Origin: Pythium myriotylum
Lineage: Eukaryota; Oomycota; Peronosporomycetes; Pythiales; Pythiaceae
NCBI GenBank assembly: GCA_023091665.1
Contig: JALJCQ010000001.1
Span: 496,001 to 560,000 of the forward strand
Reading direction: 5' to 3'
DNA length: 64,000 bases
Position numbers and translations under genes: made by a program. Shown here piece by piece: positions 1 to 11,966 of the stretch. Numbering within the stretch: the stretch's first letter is position 1; each line of letters opens with the position of its first letter. The notes under the pieces were generated by a model that was given only the letters and a program-made list of their open reading frames with translations, searched no databases and had not been told where the DNA came from.

Positions 1-109
1 CCGATAGACCGACGACGAAGAAGCTGCAAGAACAACAGAAGAACGAACTGGCAACCTCCCCATACCCCGAGCAGATAACTTAATATGAATAGACCCACTT
101 GTACATAGC

Positions 110-1753
110 TCAGAGATTGCGTTTGGCCGCCCATTCTTGCAGCCATTTGAGGTCGGTGAGAGCGTACCGCAATGCCTTGGACCACTCGGCGTGCTTGTTC
201 TTGAGGTAGAGGACCGAGTACCCACCGACCGAGTGCTTGGAGATTTTGTAAGGGAACCGGAAGGACCGGTCCAGTGTTTCGACGTGGCTGATGAGCTGTC
301 CGAGACAGTTTATCCACGCGCCCAGGCCGAGATTGAAGTGGCTCTCGGGAAACATATCTTGGTCGGAGCCGTGTCTAACCCAGAGCGACGTGTTTAGTAG
401 GATGTCATCGAGGTAACTGCGAACGAGAGGAAACGTACAATCGGTATTCCATGCGGACACTGCTGATACGGATAACCTTCGAGAAGCTGCCGACTGGGAC
501 GATCTTGAAGCTTGTGCATCACAACGATTAGCTTGTTTTTCAAAAAAATATACCAACGGCAGACATTCAATACCACGTACTCTGAGAACTCGATCCCGAG
601 CATCGATGCCATCGTGATGAGGAGTAGTGCCGACTCTCCGAGCGCGGTATTAATCTCGTTCCACTCGACGTGCTCCGTCGGTAGTTGACCCATGCGGAAA
701 CCGTTGATCGTTCCAAAGGGTCCTTTTTGACTGATGTAAAACATCTCGCGGACGACATTCTGCGCTCGCGTCGCGTTCATCTCCACTTCCAGCGCTGCGA
801 GCCTGGACCTGGCACTGCCCTGGCACTCGTGGAAGGCCACTTCTTGAAACTGCAGCCCGTTGAACTCTTCCCACAGCGTCGCCTCCTCACGCAGCAACGC
901 GTCGCCTTCCTTCTCGAGCTGCATGTGCCGCGCCGCGAGCTCCTCGCGTTCTTTCTCCATCAACGCCAAGTTCTCTTCCAGTGCACGTAGCTCGTCCTCG
1001 TACTACACAACATCCCACACAATGATCACTTCATACTTCTTTCACATCAACACCTTCCAAACCACCCGCACGTACAAACTGGATCTTCTCGTTGATCTGG
1101 TCCACCTCTTCGTTGCGCACGGACGTGCCCGTGGACTGCAAGAAGCCGGCAAAGCTGCGCTTGTCGAACCGCGCGCGCTCGGCGTGGCTGTCGATCTGCG
1201 CGAGCATCGTGTCCACGCACTCTTTACACGCCGGCGTCGTCACCGGCAGCCCCGAGCTGCCACCCCCAAGCCCTCGTCAGCCTCTCCAAAAACCCCAATG
1301 ACCACATGACCCATATCTGTCCGACTCACCAGTGGGCGTGGTACGTGTTGAGCGTGCGCACGTTGTTGCTGAGGTCGGCGTAGGTCGCGACGGCCACGAT
1401 GCTCTCGGCCATGGACTTGGCCGTCGGGCGGCTCGGCGGCGAGTCCATGGCCGAGAGAAAGGGCGGCGCCAGCAGCGCCGACTCCCAGGGCTCGTGCAGC
1501 GCCGACTGCGTGAGCGACGCGAACGCGTGGCGCATGCCGCGCGGCGAGAGCGCCGTCGGCAGCAGCACGTACGACTCGCCGAGCGCGGGGCCTTCGTGCG
1601 GCGCGAACAAACAACCAATCAGAACAAAAAACAGCTCGTCGCACGCAGCGAAGCGCGCGCTTTCGCGTGGTGGCGTCGCGAACCTGCTGCGGGCGCTGGT
1701 TCGGGCGCATCGAGCGCGCGACGACACTGCTTGCACTGGCGCATGGTCGTCAT
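110..1753 (-). CDS. ATG6: Beclin-1/Atg6 family autophagy protein
   Basis: Subunit of the class III PI3-kinase (Vps34) complex acting in autophagosome nucleation and vacuolar sorting. The N-terminus starts with a CKQC motif. It is followed by the conserved SYVLLPTALSP stretch, a CKEC-containing segment, a central coiled coil (roughly residues 180-240) rich in Glu/Leu, then the evolutionarily conserved domain (INGFRMGQ, TALGESALLL) and a C-terminal LTDLKWLQEW that matches the beclin C-terminus. My exon model is 1753-1684, 1591-1330, 1256-1046, 1002-574, 531-470 and 374-110, summing to 432 residues. Two introns in this model are only about 42-43 nt, and the segment between 574 and 374 is the least certain, because reading straight through it gives a stop. 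Start chosen at MTTMRQC; an internal ATG three codons later is equally possible. Family assignment is firm, splice details less so. Confidence 0.85.
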
Positions 1754-1840
1754 CAGAGACAGGAGAGAGAAGGAATACAGTACAGCTCGTTCCGTAGTTA
1801 CTAACCGGAAATATGCTATGAAGTTTGTAACCTCGTAATC

Positions 1841-1901
1841 CATGCACCATGATTGGGTATAATTCGACCATTGGACGAATTATATCCCATCATGGTGCAT
1901 G
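1841..1901. repeat. Near-perfect inverted repeat (hairpin) between two genes
   Basis: Arms at 1841-1866 and 1876-1901 match at 24 of 26 positions when one is reverse-complemented, with a 9-nt spacer. It lies between the start of the Atg6 gene and the stop of the giant ankyrin/TRAF gene upstream of it on the same strand. It could be a small foldback element or a 3'-end/insulator structure. Confidence 0.8.
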
Positions 1902-1913
1902 TGTTCGTAACGG

Positions 1914-4900
1914 CTACGGAGCTCTTCGCTTGTTACCGACGCTCAGGGGGCAATGCATCCGTTCGTGCTCGAAGCGATCTTGCTCGCGCAGCTCGGCGCC
2001 GCAGCCGTTCGCGCACGCGGCGATGCGCATGCGGCACTGGCGCTCGTGGCCGCGCGCCGCGTGCGCGAGCAGCGTCTCGCCGCAGCCCAGCGGACAGGAA
2101 ATCGCGCGGAACGCGCACTCGAACTGCTCGTGGTGGCGCTGCGCGTGCGCGAGCAGCGGCCGCTGGCACCGCAGCCGACAGGCCACGACGCGCATGCGGC
2201 ACTGCTCGCTGCGGTGCGTCGCGAGCTCGGCGTGCGGCAGGCCGCTCAGGCCGCAGAGCCCGCAGCTCGTGAGTCGCAGCGGGCACTGGCTCTTGGCGTG
2301 GCTCGCGAGCTCGAGCTCTTGCATGGTCGCGTGGCACGCCGAGCATGTCACCTCGCGCTTGCGGCAGTCGCGCTCGAGGTGCGACGCCAGCGTGTGGAGA
2401 GCGACCTGGCGACCGCAGTGGAGAGGACACCGTGTTGCGCGCCGCGCGCAGTCGGTTTGGGCGTGGGAATCGAGCTCGAGGAAGCGCACCACGCGACCGC
2501 ACTTGGTCGGGCACGCGAGCTCGCGCAGCAGACACTCGTCGGTCTCGTGGTGGAGCTGCGTGTGCGCCAAGATGGACGGCTCGTCGCAGCCCCACTTGCA
2601 GCGCACGCGGCGCAGTGCGCAGCGCTCCGTTTCGTGGAGCTCGCGGTCTTTGGCGAGCAGCTCCGTGGCCACGCAGCCGTTGCGGCAGCGCACGCGACGC
2701 AACGGACACTCGCTGCGTGTGTGGGTCTTGAGCTCGCTCGCGAGCAGATTCACAGCGCCGCAGCCGTTCGGACACTCGACGACACGCTGCGAGCACGCGT
2801 TCTGTGCGTGGAGCACGTGCTTCTGGTGGGTCATGCGCTCGCCGCACGCGCACAGCACGCTGCGAAAGTCGCACTCGTCTTGCTCGTGGGCTACGAGGCG
2901 GCACGCGGCGACGCGCATGCCGCATTTCGGCTGCGAGCAGGCCACGAGACGAAGCGGACACTCGCTTCGCACGTGGTCAGCGACGCGTTCGGCCCAGAGC
3001 GTCGCAGCATCGCAGTGCTGAGGACACGGAACGATGCGCTTGGGGCATTGCGTGTCTTCGTGGACGCTCAGCAGCACCTCCGAGCTCCCGCGAGCATCCA
3101 CTTGATTCTTCACGCCCATGAAGCCACAACCCCACTTGCACACCTCAAGCAACGCACTCTCGCTACAGAAGACTCGGCCTCGATTGCCGCCGCTCATCGC
3201 CGCGCCGAGAATCCGCTGTGCCTCGTGGAAGCCGTGGCGTCGAGCGTGGTCCAGCGCTGTATTTCCCATCGCGTCGCACACAAACACGTCGACCTCGCTG
3301 ATGCGAAGCAGGAACGTGAGAAAGGCACTCTGTCCGTGTGTTGCCGCGACCATGAGCGCCGTCTCGCCGCTCCCACGGGTCTGTTGGTTGACGCTCGCGC
3401 CACGCTCTAGTAGTTCCTGCGCACAGAGCGTCGTGCCGTTCGCAGCCGCGACTGCGAGCGCCGTGCGGCCCGTGGAAGACTCGAAATTCACGAACGGCCG
3501 GTTGGTCTGGCGATCCAGCAGGAACGACACGGCGAGCACGCGCGAGCCGTCAGCGTTCTCCACGAACGACTCGGTGAGGCACGCGGCCATGAGCGCCGTC
3601 ATGCCGTCGCGCGACGTCTCAAAGTCAGCAAACGCACCATTGTCGAGCAGCGCCGAGATCGCGTGGAAGTCTCGCGCCACAATCGCAACTTCGAGCTGTG
3701 CGTGGAGAGCCTTGAGCTCCTGAGTCTTCTTCGCAACTGCCTTGCGCGCGAGTGTCTCGTGTCGTTTCGCTTCCTGACTCTCTCGTAGCCTTCCCAGTGT
3801 CTTCGACATGTAGTCCTTGGTCTCGCTGTACCGCGTCTGGTCGTGGTGCCATCCGCCACGGTCGCGAAGGAAGATGCGGCTGTCACACGTGGCCACTGCG
3901 TGGCTAAGCGTCTCCTCGATCGTCATCGGTGCAAGCCGTTGCTCTACCAGACGTGGGTCGATCTCTACGGGTGAGCCGTTGGTGTCTTCGGCCTTTGACA
4001 CATCAGCGAGACTCTCTCGGGTCCCGGCTAATGGCACGAGAGTCCAGCCACCACGTCGTCTCAAGTGGTTTGCACTGTTCAGTTCGGCTTGTACGAGGGC
4101 TGTCGCTCCAGGAGGCACGCGGATCGGGAAGATGTGCGTCTTGTGCCAGAGCTTGGCGTCTCCCTGAGCCAAGAGCAGCTCGACGATCTGCGGGTGGCCA
4201 TTGTACACGGCCTCGTGGATCGGCACGCGGTGCGTGAGCAGCACCATGCGTCGCTTGCGTCGGTAGTGGCCCAGCAAAAACGTCTGCGCGACGTTGCGCA
4301 CGAGCGCTTCGACCGCCGCGTCGCTGCGGCTGCGAAACTGCTGGGTTTTCTTCTGCTTGGTCTGGTACACGAACTCACGGAACGAGAGCTGGATCAGCGC
4401 GGCGCAGGCTTCCCGCTCTTCAGCCAGTGGCCCACCGCTCGCGCCGTGGGTCAGCAACATGTGCACCATAGCTTCGTTGCCCACAGCGCTCGCAAAGCTC
4501 AGGGCCGTGTGTCCGTTTAGTGCTGCGTATTGTAAGAGTTTGTAGGCTCGCACGCGCTGCTTTGCCGCTGCGAGCTCTCGCTTTGCTGTCTCCATCTTGC
4601 CCAGGACAGTCTGCACTTCTTCCTGACGAGCTGGAAGCGACCGCGTGGCGACTTGCATATCGAAACTCGCCTGCTGGAGACCGATCTCATCGGCGTTGAG
4701 CGACACACCGAGTCGGCGCTTCTTGTCAGTCAGCGTTTGTCGCTCGCTCTTAGCCTTGTACTCGATCTCAACACCTTGGACCCAAGTCGCGAGAATGCCG
4801 ACAATGTTCCCGCGCAGAGCCTCTCGCCGCGGCAAGCGGTTCGCCACGACTGGTGGTTCCGTTGACTCGTCTGGCTCGTTGGCTAGCTCCGCAAGCGACT

Positions 4901-7900
4901 TGGTAGTCGCTGCGAACGCGTTGGTTCGCATGCACTCGCGACGGACATTGGCCATCACGTCGGGCGTGACGTTTTGGGATCGGTAGCTGCGCAGTTTGCT
5001 TAACAGCGTTCGGTCCATGAGCAGCGCCTGCGCCGTCTTCCACCACTCGAGGTCCGTGTACTCGCTTGCGTTGCGACGGCCTCGCGGCATGACTCCACAA
5101 AACATGCAGATCGACTTCATAACCACGAGGTATTCTTCTGGTGGCGAGTGGACGTTGAGCAGCTTGGCGATGTCGAGCGCCGTGATCTCGCGGATATGGG
5201 CCAGCATTTCGGCCTCGAGCGCGTTCGACGCGGCAACCGACGTCTCGTGGAAGCTCTCGATCTTGGAGATCTGCGATTTACAGTCTTCGACTCGCTCGCG
5301 CATGCGTTGCGTGTGGGTCGTCTTGGCCTCGGTGTCTGCGATGCTCTCGTTCAGCACCTTGACGCTGTCATCTAGCTCTGTCTGTACGTGCTCGAACGCG
5401 AGCTGCTTCTGCTCGACTTGTTGCTCCAGCTCGAGCAGCATGGCTGCACCCGTCGGCTTAACGCCGCTCGAATATTTGAGCAGCGCCGCGATGTAGTCGT
5501 AGTCGCTGCATGAGATCGCCCTGAACAGTGCACGCTGATCGTTCTCCATCTCCTGTTGATCTTTGAGCAACGCAAGTACACGCTTTGATTTCGACTGGTC
5601 ACTTGGTTCACTCGCAGCGAAGGATTCGGCGACAGCCAGCACACTCAGACCATGGCGGTTCACGTGGCCGACGCTCGCACGATGCTCAAGCAGTAACTCG
5701 ACCATCGCTGGATCACGTGCCATCGTTGCCTCCATGAGAGGTGTGCGTCCTCGCGATGTCTCCTGGTTGACGTCGGCGCCGACTCGCAGCAGTGTTTTGA
5801 CCATCTCGAGGTTCCCAAGCGACGCCGCCATGCTCAATGGTGAGGATCCGTTTGCGAACTCGCTGTTCAGCCCGCTGAGCTCGTCATCGTGATCAATCGC
5901 CTGCACGAAATAGGTCACGAGATCTTCATCCTGAGTCTTAAGTGCCCAGAGCAGCCCAGTCTCGTCGTGAGACTTGCATCGCACGAGTCGACGCTGCGCG
6001 ATCCAAAGGCGGATAGGGCGTTTGCAGTGTGTAGCGCCGGCGCCGCACGCGCACAGCCGCTGACGGCACCGCTTCCAGTGATTTTCACACTGATACGCGA
6101 AGAGTTGATCGCCGCACCCGTGCGGACACGTGACGACTCGCATCGAGCACTGCAATGTCAGGTGCTCGTGCATCTTGGAGAACGCCACCTCGTCGCCACA
6201 CCGATTCTCGCAGAAGACGATCCGCTTGTCACAATCGTCTGCTTCGTGGCTCGCCAAATCGACTTCCTTGAGCTTGACACCACAACCGCGACGACAGAAC
6301 ACGTCCCGCATCCTGCACAGCATCTGCTTGTGCTGTGCGAGGTCTCGCCACCGGAGGACTTGATGGCACTGCGGACAGGGCAGTTCGCGCATGGCACAGT
6401 CGTAGAGCAAGTGGTGTGCGCGCTGATTCACGCGCAGCTCGACGCCGCAGCCAGCGTCACACGCACCAAACACGCGCAGAACGCACTCTTCTCTTGCGTG
6501 GATCTCTTTTTCGCTGTACCAAACGAGCTTCTCGCACTGACCACAGGCCACGAGTCGCTTGGGACACTCAAAGGCCTCGTGTGCTTCGAATCGGGCCGTC
6601 GGAATCTTGGCGCTGCAGCCTAACCGACAGCGGCGAGGCACTTCCAAGCAGTGCTTGTCGAGATGCACGTTAAGCGAGCGGTACGGCAGCTGTATGTGGC
6701 AGTGATCGCAGTGGATCTGGCGCAGTTCACACTGCGAGTGTTCGTGCTCAGCGAGTGAGAGAAAGGGAAGCACGAGGCCACATCCGAGACGACACTTGGC
6801 ATTGCGCAAGTTGCATCGTTTGGCGAGATGCTGAGAAATTGACTGAGCCGTGAGTCGCTGGCCGCATAAGAGAGGGCACGGAACGAGGCGAAGCTCGCAC
6901 TCGTACTTCTCGTGGTGAGGCAGCTCACTGGCGACGGCATGATCACAGCGGAAGCTTGTTGGCACCGTATTCAATGTTGAGGATTTTGCGTCTCCACTGG
7001 GCAGCTCGACGTCGTACTCGCGACCACGAAGATTGATCCACTCGGAATGGCCGTCGCGCTGGAATTCGAGTAAATGGAGTTGCGTTTCATCGTTGAAGCT
7101 GAGAACTCGCACGCGAACAGCTCGTTCCTGCTTTGCCTGCTCGACGCGAGCCAGATCCTCTTGTAAAGAAGCATGGAGAGGGTCCAGCCAGGTTAAGACA
7201 ACCTCCCTTGTGATGGGAAGTCTCCAAAACTCGGGCTCGTTCGTGCTGTCTTCTTCAGGACTTTGCTCGTGGCGTTGTTGTAGTGTCTGTAAAAACGCTG
7301 TTACTCGATCGAGCCGTTGTCGAAGTGCTCGCATCGACACACGGGCTGTTGGCGCCGCGTTCCTATCACTCGTCATCTTGCCGTTCTCGATTGTCGTCTC
7401 GGAATCGTAAAGTCGAAGCATCTTCCCACACAAATCAATACGGCACCACGTCAGTCGCTTGGCGCAGTCTCCGGACTCACTCTGCGTATGCGCATCCAAA
7501 AAGCACGCAGGCAGAGCCTCGACTCCGCAGTCATTTGGACACGGCTTGGGCTCCAAAGCACATTGCCATGCGTAATGTTCGGGGAGAAAACACGCTAGGA
7601 GCTGGCCACTCAACTTGCACCCTGCGTTCTTACATGCAACAAGCCGGAACGGGCACTCAGCGTCTTCGTGGTGGCGCCGGCTATCGGCAGACCCGCCGAT
7701 CCTCGCTGCGCAGCCGTGGGTCGCCCATCGACAAGCTATCCGTCGCTTCTCGCATAGCAAGTCGAGATGAAAGTCCATTTGGTCCAACTGAACATCCATC
7801 CCGCAGCCTCCAGCGCCTGTGTTTCCTCCCGTACACTTGACCAGACGCTTTGGGCACACCTTTCGCTTGTGGTGGCTGCTCTTATTTGCCTGGAATGGTG

Positions 7901-9962
7901 CGGCACCGCACTGCAGTGGACACTCGACCAGCCGAAGCACACAGAGTGACGTCTCGTGGAAGTCTCGCTCGTCGTACTTGAGCCCTTCGTCATTACCGCA
8001 TTCGAGACGACAGCGGACCAACCGCTTGCGGCAGTGGTCTCGAGCATGGGCGTCACTGTCGTGTACGGATACCAGCTGGTCACAGCCGTGCTGGCGGTTT
8101 TTGCAAGGCACGAGGCGACGCTCACACTCGAGTCGGTCGTGTTTGTCTCGACTTTCAAACGGAATGGCTTCTCCGCACCGCTCGCACTCGATCCGCCGCT
8201 TCGTGCATTCATGGAATTCATGGGACGAAAGCAAGTCCAGAGGGGCCACGTAGTCACACCCATCGGCAGCAAACCGGCACGGCGTAGGCATCGTACGGCT
8301 TTGGTGGGTCGCGACGTACTGTGCATGATCGTTTGCCTGTTGGAGCGCGTGTTGAAGTTCGTTCTGGATGGCTTTCTTAACTTCGTCGCCTTCTTCTTCT
8401 TCTTCTAAATCATTTGCCTGGGCTATGACGTCTCGACCACTGCTGTCTTGAGCGAGTAACATCTCCAGAAACACTTCATGCCATTCTTCAGTGCCGGGTT
8501 TCCGACGTCCTCCAGCGGTACTCACGGGTCGCTTGCCCCATCGACTCGGTCGTCGCGTTGGGCTATTCTGCTGCAAGATCGCCTTCTCGTTGTAATGAAA
8601 TGCTTCTTTCCCGCTCGCTCGCCGGACACTCCTTTCGTGCATCGCGCGCAGCAAATGACGGACGATCTTGAGCTGTTTATTGGCTACAGCGTGCATCAAC
8701 GCGGTCTTTCCTTCCCGGGTTTGCTGGTGAGGTGCTAGACCAGGCACTCGAAGCAGTGCGAGCACGACACCTTCGTGACCACAATAACTTGCCCACGTGA
8801 GTGCAGTGTGCTTGAGCCGCGACGTCTCGAAGCAAGGGTCTGCTCCCACATCGAGCAGTAAGAGTGTCGCCTCGACAAATCCACACGCTGCAGCCTTCGT
8901 CAATGGCGTCCAGCCGTCGCGGATCTCGCGATACATGAAATAATCCTTTACAAACGGAAAAGTCTTGTCGCTACTAATAACACCATAGTCTTGGACCGCG
9001 TCAGCAACTGCCTGAGGTGTCACGTCCGATGGACACGCGCGAAGAAGTCGTAGCACTTCAGTCTCCTGTAGTAGTGGCTTACGAAGTAGCGTTTCCATCT
9101 CGGACGCCAGTGAATCATGGCGACGCAGCAGCGCCACACACTCACTCAGCCTCGAGTCGCGGTCATCAAAGTCTGCGTGCGCCATTCGCAGCTTCAGCTG
9201 ATGGGCTTCCAGCAGCGCCATCGCCTCAATGTTGCGCGTGCGCTTTGCCCAGTCGAATGCCGTGCTTCCGGACGCATCTTTGAGGTGGAAATCCGGATTG
9301 TGAGCGAGCACGCACACGACCATCGAATTGTCGAACACATCCTCTCCATGGTCGTCACGGTTGTTGCTCTGCGGAAGTCTCGACGACTCCAGCGCAAGTA
9401 GGTTGCGCTTGGCCTTGAGACCATTGACTGGCGCATCTTTCTTGTGACTAGCCTCTGCAAATGGAGCAGCTGCAGCGATCGCTTTCATCAAGGGTGTGTA
9501 CCCGTGTCGATTCCGACCATCGATCGAGACACCTTTGCTACCCAAAAACATTAGACGGTGATCCGAAGCATGCATGAAAAGACAAATCGTAGCAGCTCAC
9601 CACTGCATGACTAGACGAAACGCTTCAGTATTTCTCGCGCTGATGGCCGCCAGCAGCGCCGTCTCGCCGCCGTGCGTCTCATACGTCGCTGGTACATCTC
9701 CATTCTCGATCATCCATAGAATCTGCTGGAAGTCACGCCGCAACAGCGCAGCCTCAAACTCTTTCCGAGCCTTCTCTGTCGGTGGAACAGACCGTGGCGA
9801 AGGTGAGGATGCTGTTGGCAACGGCTGCAACCGCCTTTTCCGACTAACTCCTGATCTCGGTACGTCTTCGCCATTGACACGGTATTTCAGCTTCGTCCGC
9901 TGAAGCTTTTTATCACCAAAACCCGCCGCGAACCGCAAAGGAGATTGCGCCAGCCGATCCAT
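1914..9962 (-). CDS. Giant ankyrin-repeat / TRAF-type zinc-finger protein
   Basis: Two exons (9962-9601 and 9537-1914, 63-nt GT-AG intron) encode 2,661 residues. The order is: N-terminal ankyrin repeats (about 60-470); a first block of about 9 TRAF-type cysteine/histidine fingers (about 538-800); a second block of about 11 fingers (about 980-1300); more ankyrin repeats; a coiled-coil stretch (about 1480-1800); further ankyrin repeats; and a terminal block of about 14 fingers (about 2257-2655). The finger module reads roughly H-x(3-6)-C-x3-R-x3-C followed by CxxxCG, for example AHEQDECDFRSVLC. The intron interrupts an ankyrin repeat, which supports the splice. Such proteins are probable scaffolds binding proteins through both repeat types; no enzymatic domain is visible. 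The specific cellular role is unknown. Confidence 0.85.
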
Positions 9963-10193
9963 CACTCGAATGATCTCTCAGGATGTGTGGCAACCGTTAG
10001 TATGTGCAGTTGATGCTCTTCAATCTCGGGCTGTTAGCTATATAAAGCCCATCGACATGATAAATGCGTCTAGGGGACGTCGTGATTTGCGCGCGAGTTC
10101 TGAGCCTCCTCCCCAGCAAGCGACGTACGCCACGTCGGCATCCCATGAGCCATCGCTATCCCTCACGCCGAGCCATTCGCGAGCCGTGAGAGT

Positions 10194-11921
10194 ATGAAGC
10201 GACGGCCGGCGGCCGCAACAGTGGCATCCCGACCGATCGAATTCTTGCCGCGCCGCTTCTTTCTACTCGTCGTGCGCGAGACGCCACGCATCTCATTGAA
10301 CCAGCAACTTGGTGCAGTCGTATCCACGTCTCCATTTCCTCTGTCTTTGCCTCGCACTCCGGGGATCGAGTTCCTGGAGCTAGAGGAAACAGTCGTACGA
10401 CCACGCGACCACGAGAAACAACTCGACGCTGCTCACACGATCCGCTTCTGTCGGTTCATGAACGCCACACGACGCTCGCACGCGGCCGAGCGACCGACCT
10501 GTCCGCCAGCAACTATGGGCAGGCCTCGACAAATCCATTTCTTTGTACGGTCTCGAGTTCGAGGGGATGAAGCTGCGATCGTGCAGCTACTCATCCGATG
10601 GCGGCTGCTGAGCCTTCGTCTCTCACCTGCAGACGCATTTGCGCCGTTCGAGCAACTCCAATGGCTTTTTCGCTCCGACTTCACAGATATTATTGCGTCG
10701 TTCGCAGGCATCGACAAGGGAGTCGAGTCACAGCTTTTGTTCCCTCGCGAGCGATTAGAGACAGACGAGGACTCGGAAGTGAAAGAATTGTCGGCGAGTC
10801 AAACCTTCACACGCATCACCAAGCGATTCCTCCTCTTTGCCAGTCCCATCGATCGGTCTGTCGTTCAGTCCCCAAAAGATGCTGACAAACTGGAGACGGA
10901 CAGACAGCCCACGAGAGACAACGGTGACCTACAAACGACGATCAAACACCCCGAATCGGACATCCCTCGGTTGGACGTCGTGCAACTCGCGCCTCTTCTC
11001 AAACAGCATCGAGTAGTCATGGTCGTAAAGCTCAACGTATCCCCACGGTACGACGACCAGCCGATCATCCGTAGCGGCATCGACCACCTTGACCTCTCAG
11101 GCAGCAGTGATTGTGAAGGCATTGATCGTGGGGTTGTAGCCAGATTTCTCGAGTCCTGCGAGAACACTTCTCCGAATGGAGTCGTGGCGGTCCATTCTTC
11201 GACGGGTCTGGGGCGAGCAGCGTTTTGTATAGCGTGTTATCTTGTGAAGCACTCACAGTTCACGGCAGCGGAAGCCATCGGTTGGCTTCGCTTCTGCTGT
11301 CCGGGCGCGATTCCGGTATGGTATGCATCCCAACTCGAGAGCATGCAGTCGGCGTTGTGGCGTGACGGTGATGAGTTTCGAAAGCGACAAGAAGAGATCG
11401 CAGGCAGCAGCAGCAGCCCGAGGAATCTACGGCGGATGAGTCTCGGAGCCGTCGACGATCTTGCACTGTCCGCTCGGTTAGCATCGCAAATCAGCATCGG
11501 AAAGATCTCACTTGGGCGAGACTCGCTACTCGGAACAAAAGATAAATCTTCTCGAGACCGGGACTCGATAGCGACCCCTCCAGCCCAAGTCGCACCGGCT
11601 CCGCGACCTTCCGGTGGGTCGTTCAAAGATCTCGTTGCGTCGGATGCAACATTAGCAAAGCGGCGGCCACTCACACAAGGCGCTTTGGGTCGGAGACGAC
11701 TGCTGGACCACCACCATCGGTCTGGCGACATGGGTGGGACCCGGGATTTTGCAACACTCCACAAGTTCCTCCACCAGTCCGGTGGATCTCTACGGACGTC
11801 GGGATCAGTGTATAGCGGCAGCCACGTGACTGCGCTGCGGCCAGCTGCGACAGCTCCGGACCGCAGCTCGCAAGTCTCCACCTCGAGAACCCACAGTAAA
11901 ACAGATCTTACATTCGACTAA
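10194..11921 (+). CDS. CDC14-like dual-specificity phosphatase, probably catalytically dead
   Basis: Single exon, 575 residues. An N-terminal DSPn-like half (RQIHFFVRSR, about residue 112) is followed by the phosphatase half with segments resembling CDC14: VVMVVKLN, FLESCENTSPNG, IACYLVKHSQFTAAEAIGWL and PGAIPV. The signature that should be HCxxGxxR reads HSSTGLGR: residue 335 is Ser (codon tct) where the nucleophilic Cys is required, while the phosphate-binding Arg341 remains. The QQ motif that follows the signature in CDC14 is also absent. The C-terminal 180 residues are Ser/Arg rich and low complexity, as in other CDC14 tails. Best read as a CDC14-family pseudophosphatase, possibly a substrate-trapping or scaffold protein. 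The alternatives are a sequencing error at one base or a decaying paralogue. Confidence 0.75.
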   Translation: MKRRPAAATVASRPIEFLPRRFFLLVVRETPRISLNQQLGAVVSTSPFPLSLPRTPGIEFLELEETVVRPRDHEKQLDAAHTIRFCRFMNATRRSHAAERPTCPPATMGRPRQIHFFVRSRVRGDEAAIVQLLIRWRLLSLRLSPADAFAPFEQLQWLFRSDFTDIIASFAGIDKGVESQLLFPRERLETDEDSEVKELSASQTFTRITKRFLLFASPIDRSVVQSPKDADKLETDRQPTRDNGDLQTTIKHPESDIPRLDVVQLAPLLKQHRVVMVVKLNVSPRYDDQPIIRSGIDHLDLSGSSDCEGIDRGVVARFLESCENTSPNGVVAVHSSTGLGRAAFCIACYLVKHSQFTAAEAIGWLRFCCPGAIPVWYASQLESMQSALWRDGDEFRKRQEEIAGSSSSPRNLRRMSLGAVDDLALSARLASQISIGKISLGRDSLLGTKDKSSRDRDSIATPPAQVAPAPRPSGGSFKDLVASDATLAKRRPLTQGALGRRRLLDHHHRSGDMGGTRDFATLHKFLHQSGGSLRTSGSVYSGSHVTALRPAATAPDRSSQVSTSRTHSKTDLTFD

Positions 11922-11966
11922 TAGAAGATCGTGGTGTGTGTGTGTGGGAGGATCTCCTGAGTCCCT

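Noticed and set aside
394..556. A disabling frameshift in the Atg6 C-terminus
   Set aside because: A 95-nt GT-AG intron (375-469) with a CTACTAAAC branch-like site restores the frame and the conserved C-terminus, so decay is not needed to explain it.
1953..3410. 485-codon plus-strand frame opposite the zinc-finger region
   Set aside because: Repetitive shadow of the Cys/His repeats in the real minus-strand gene.
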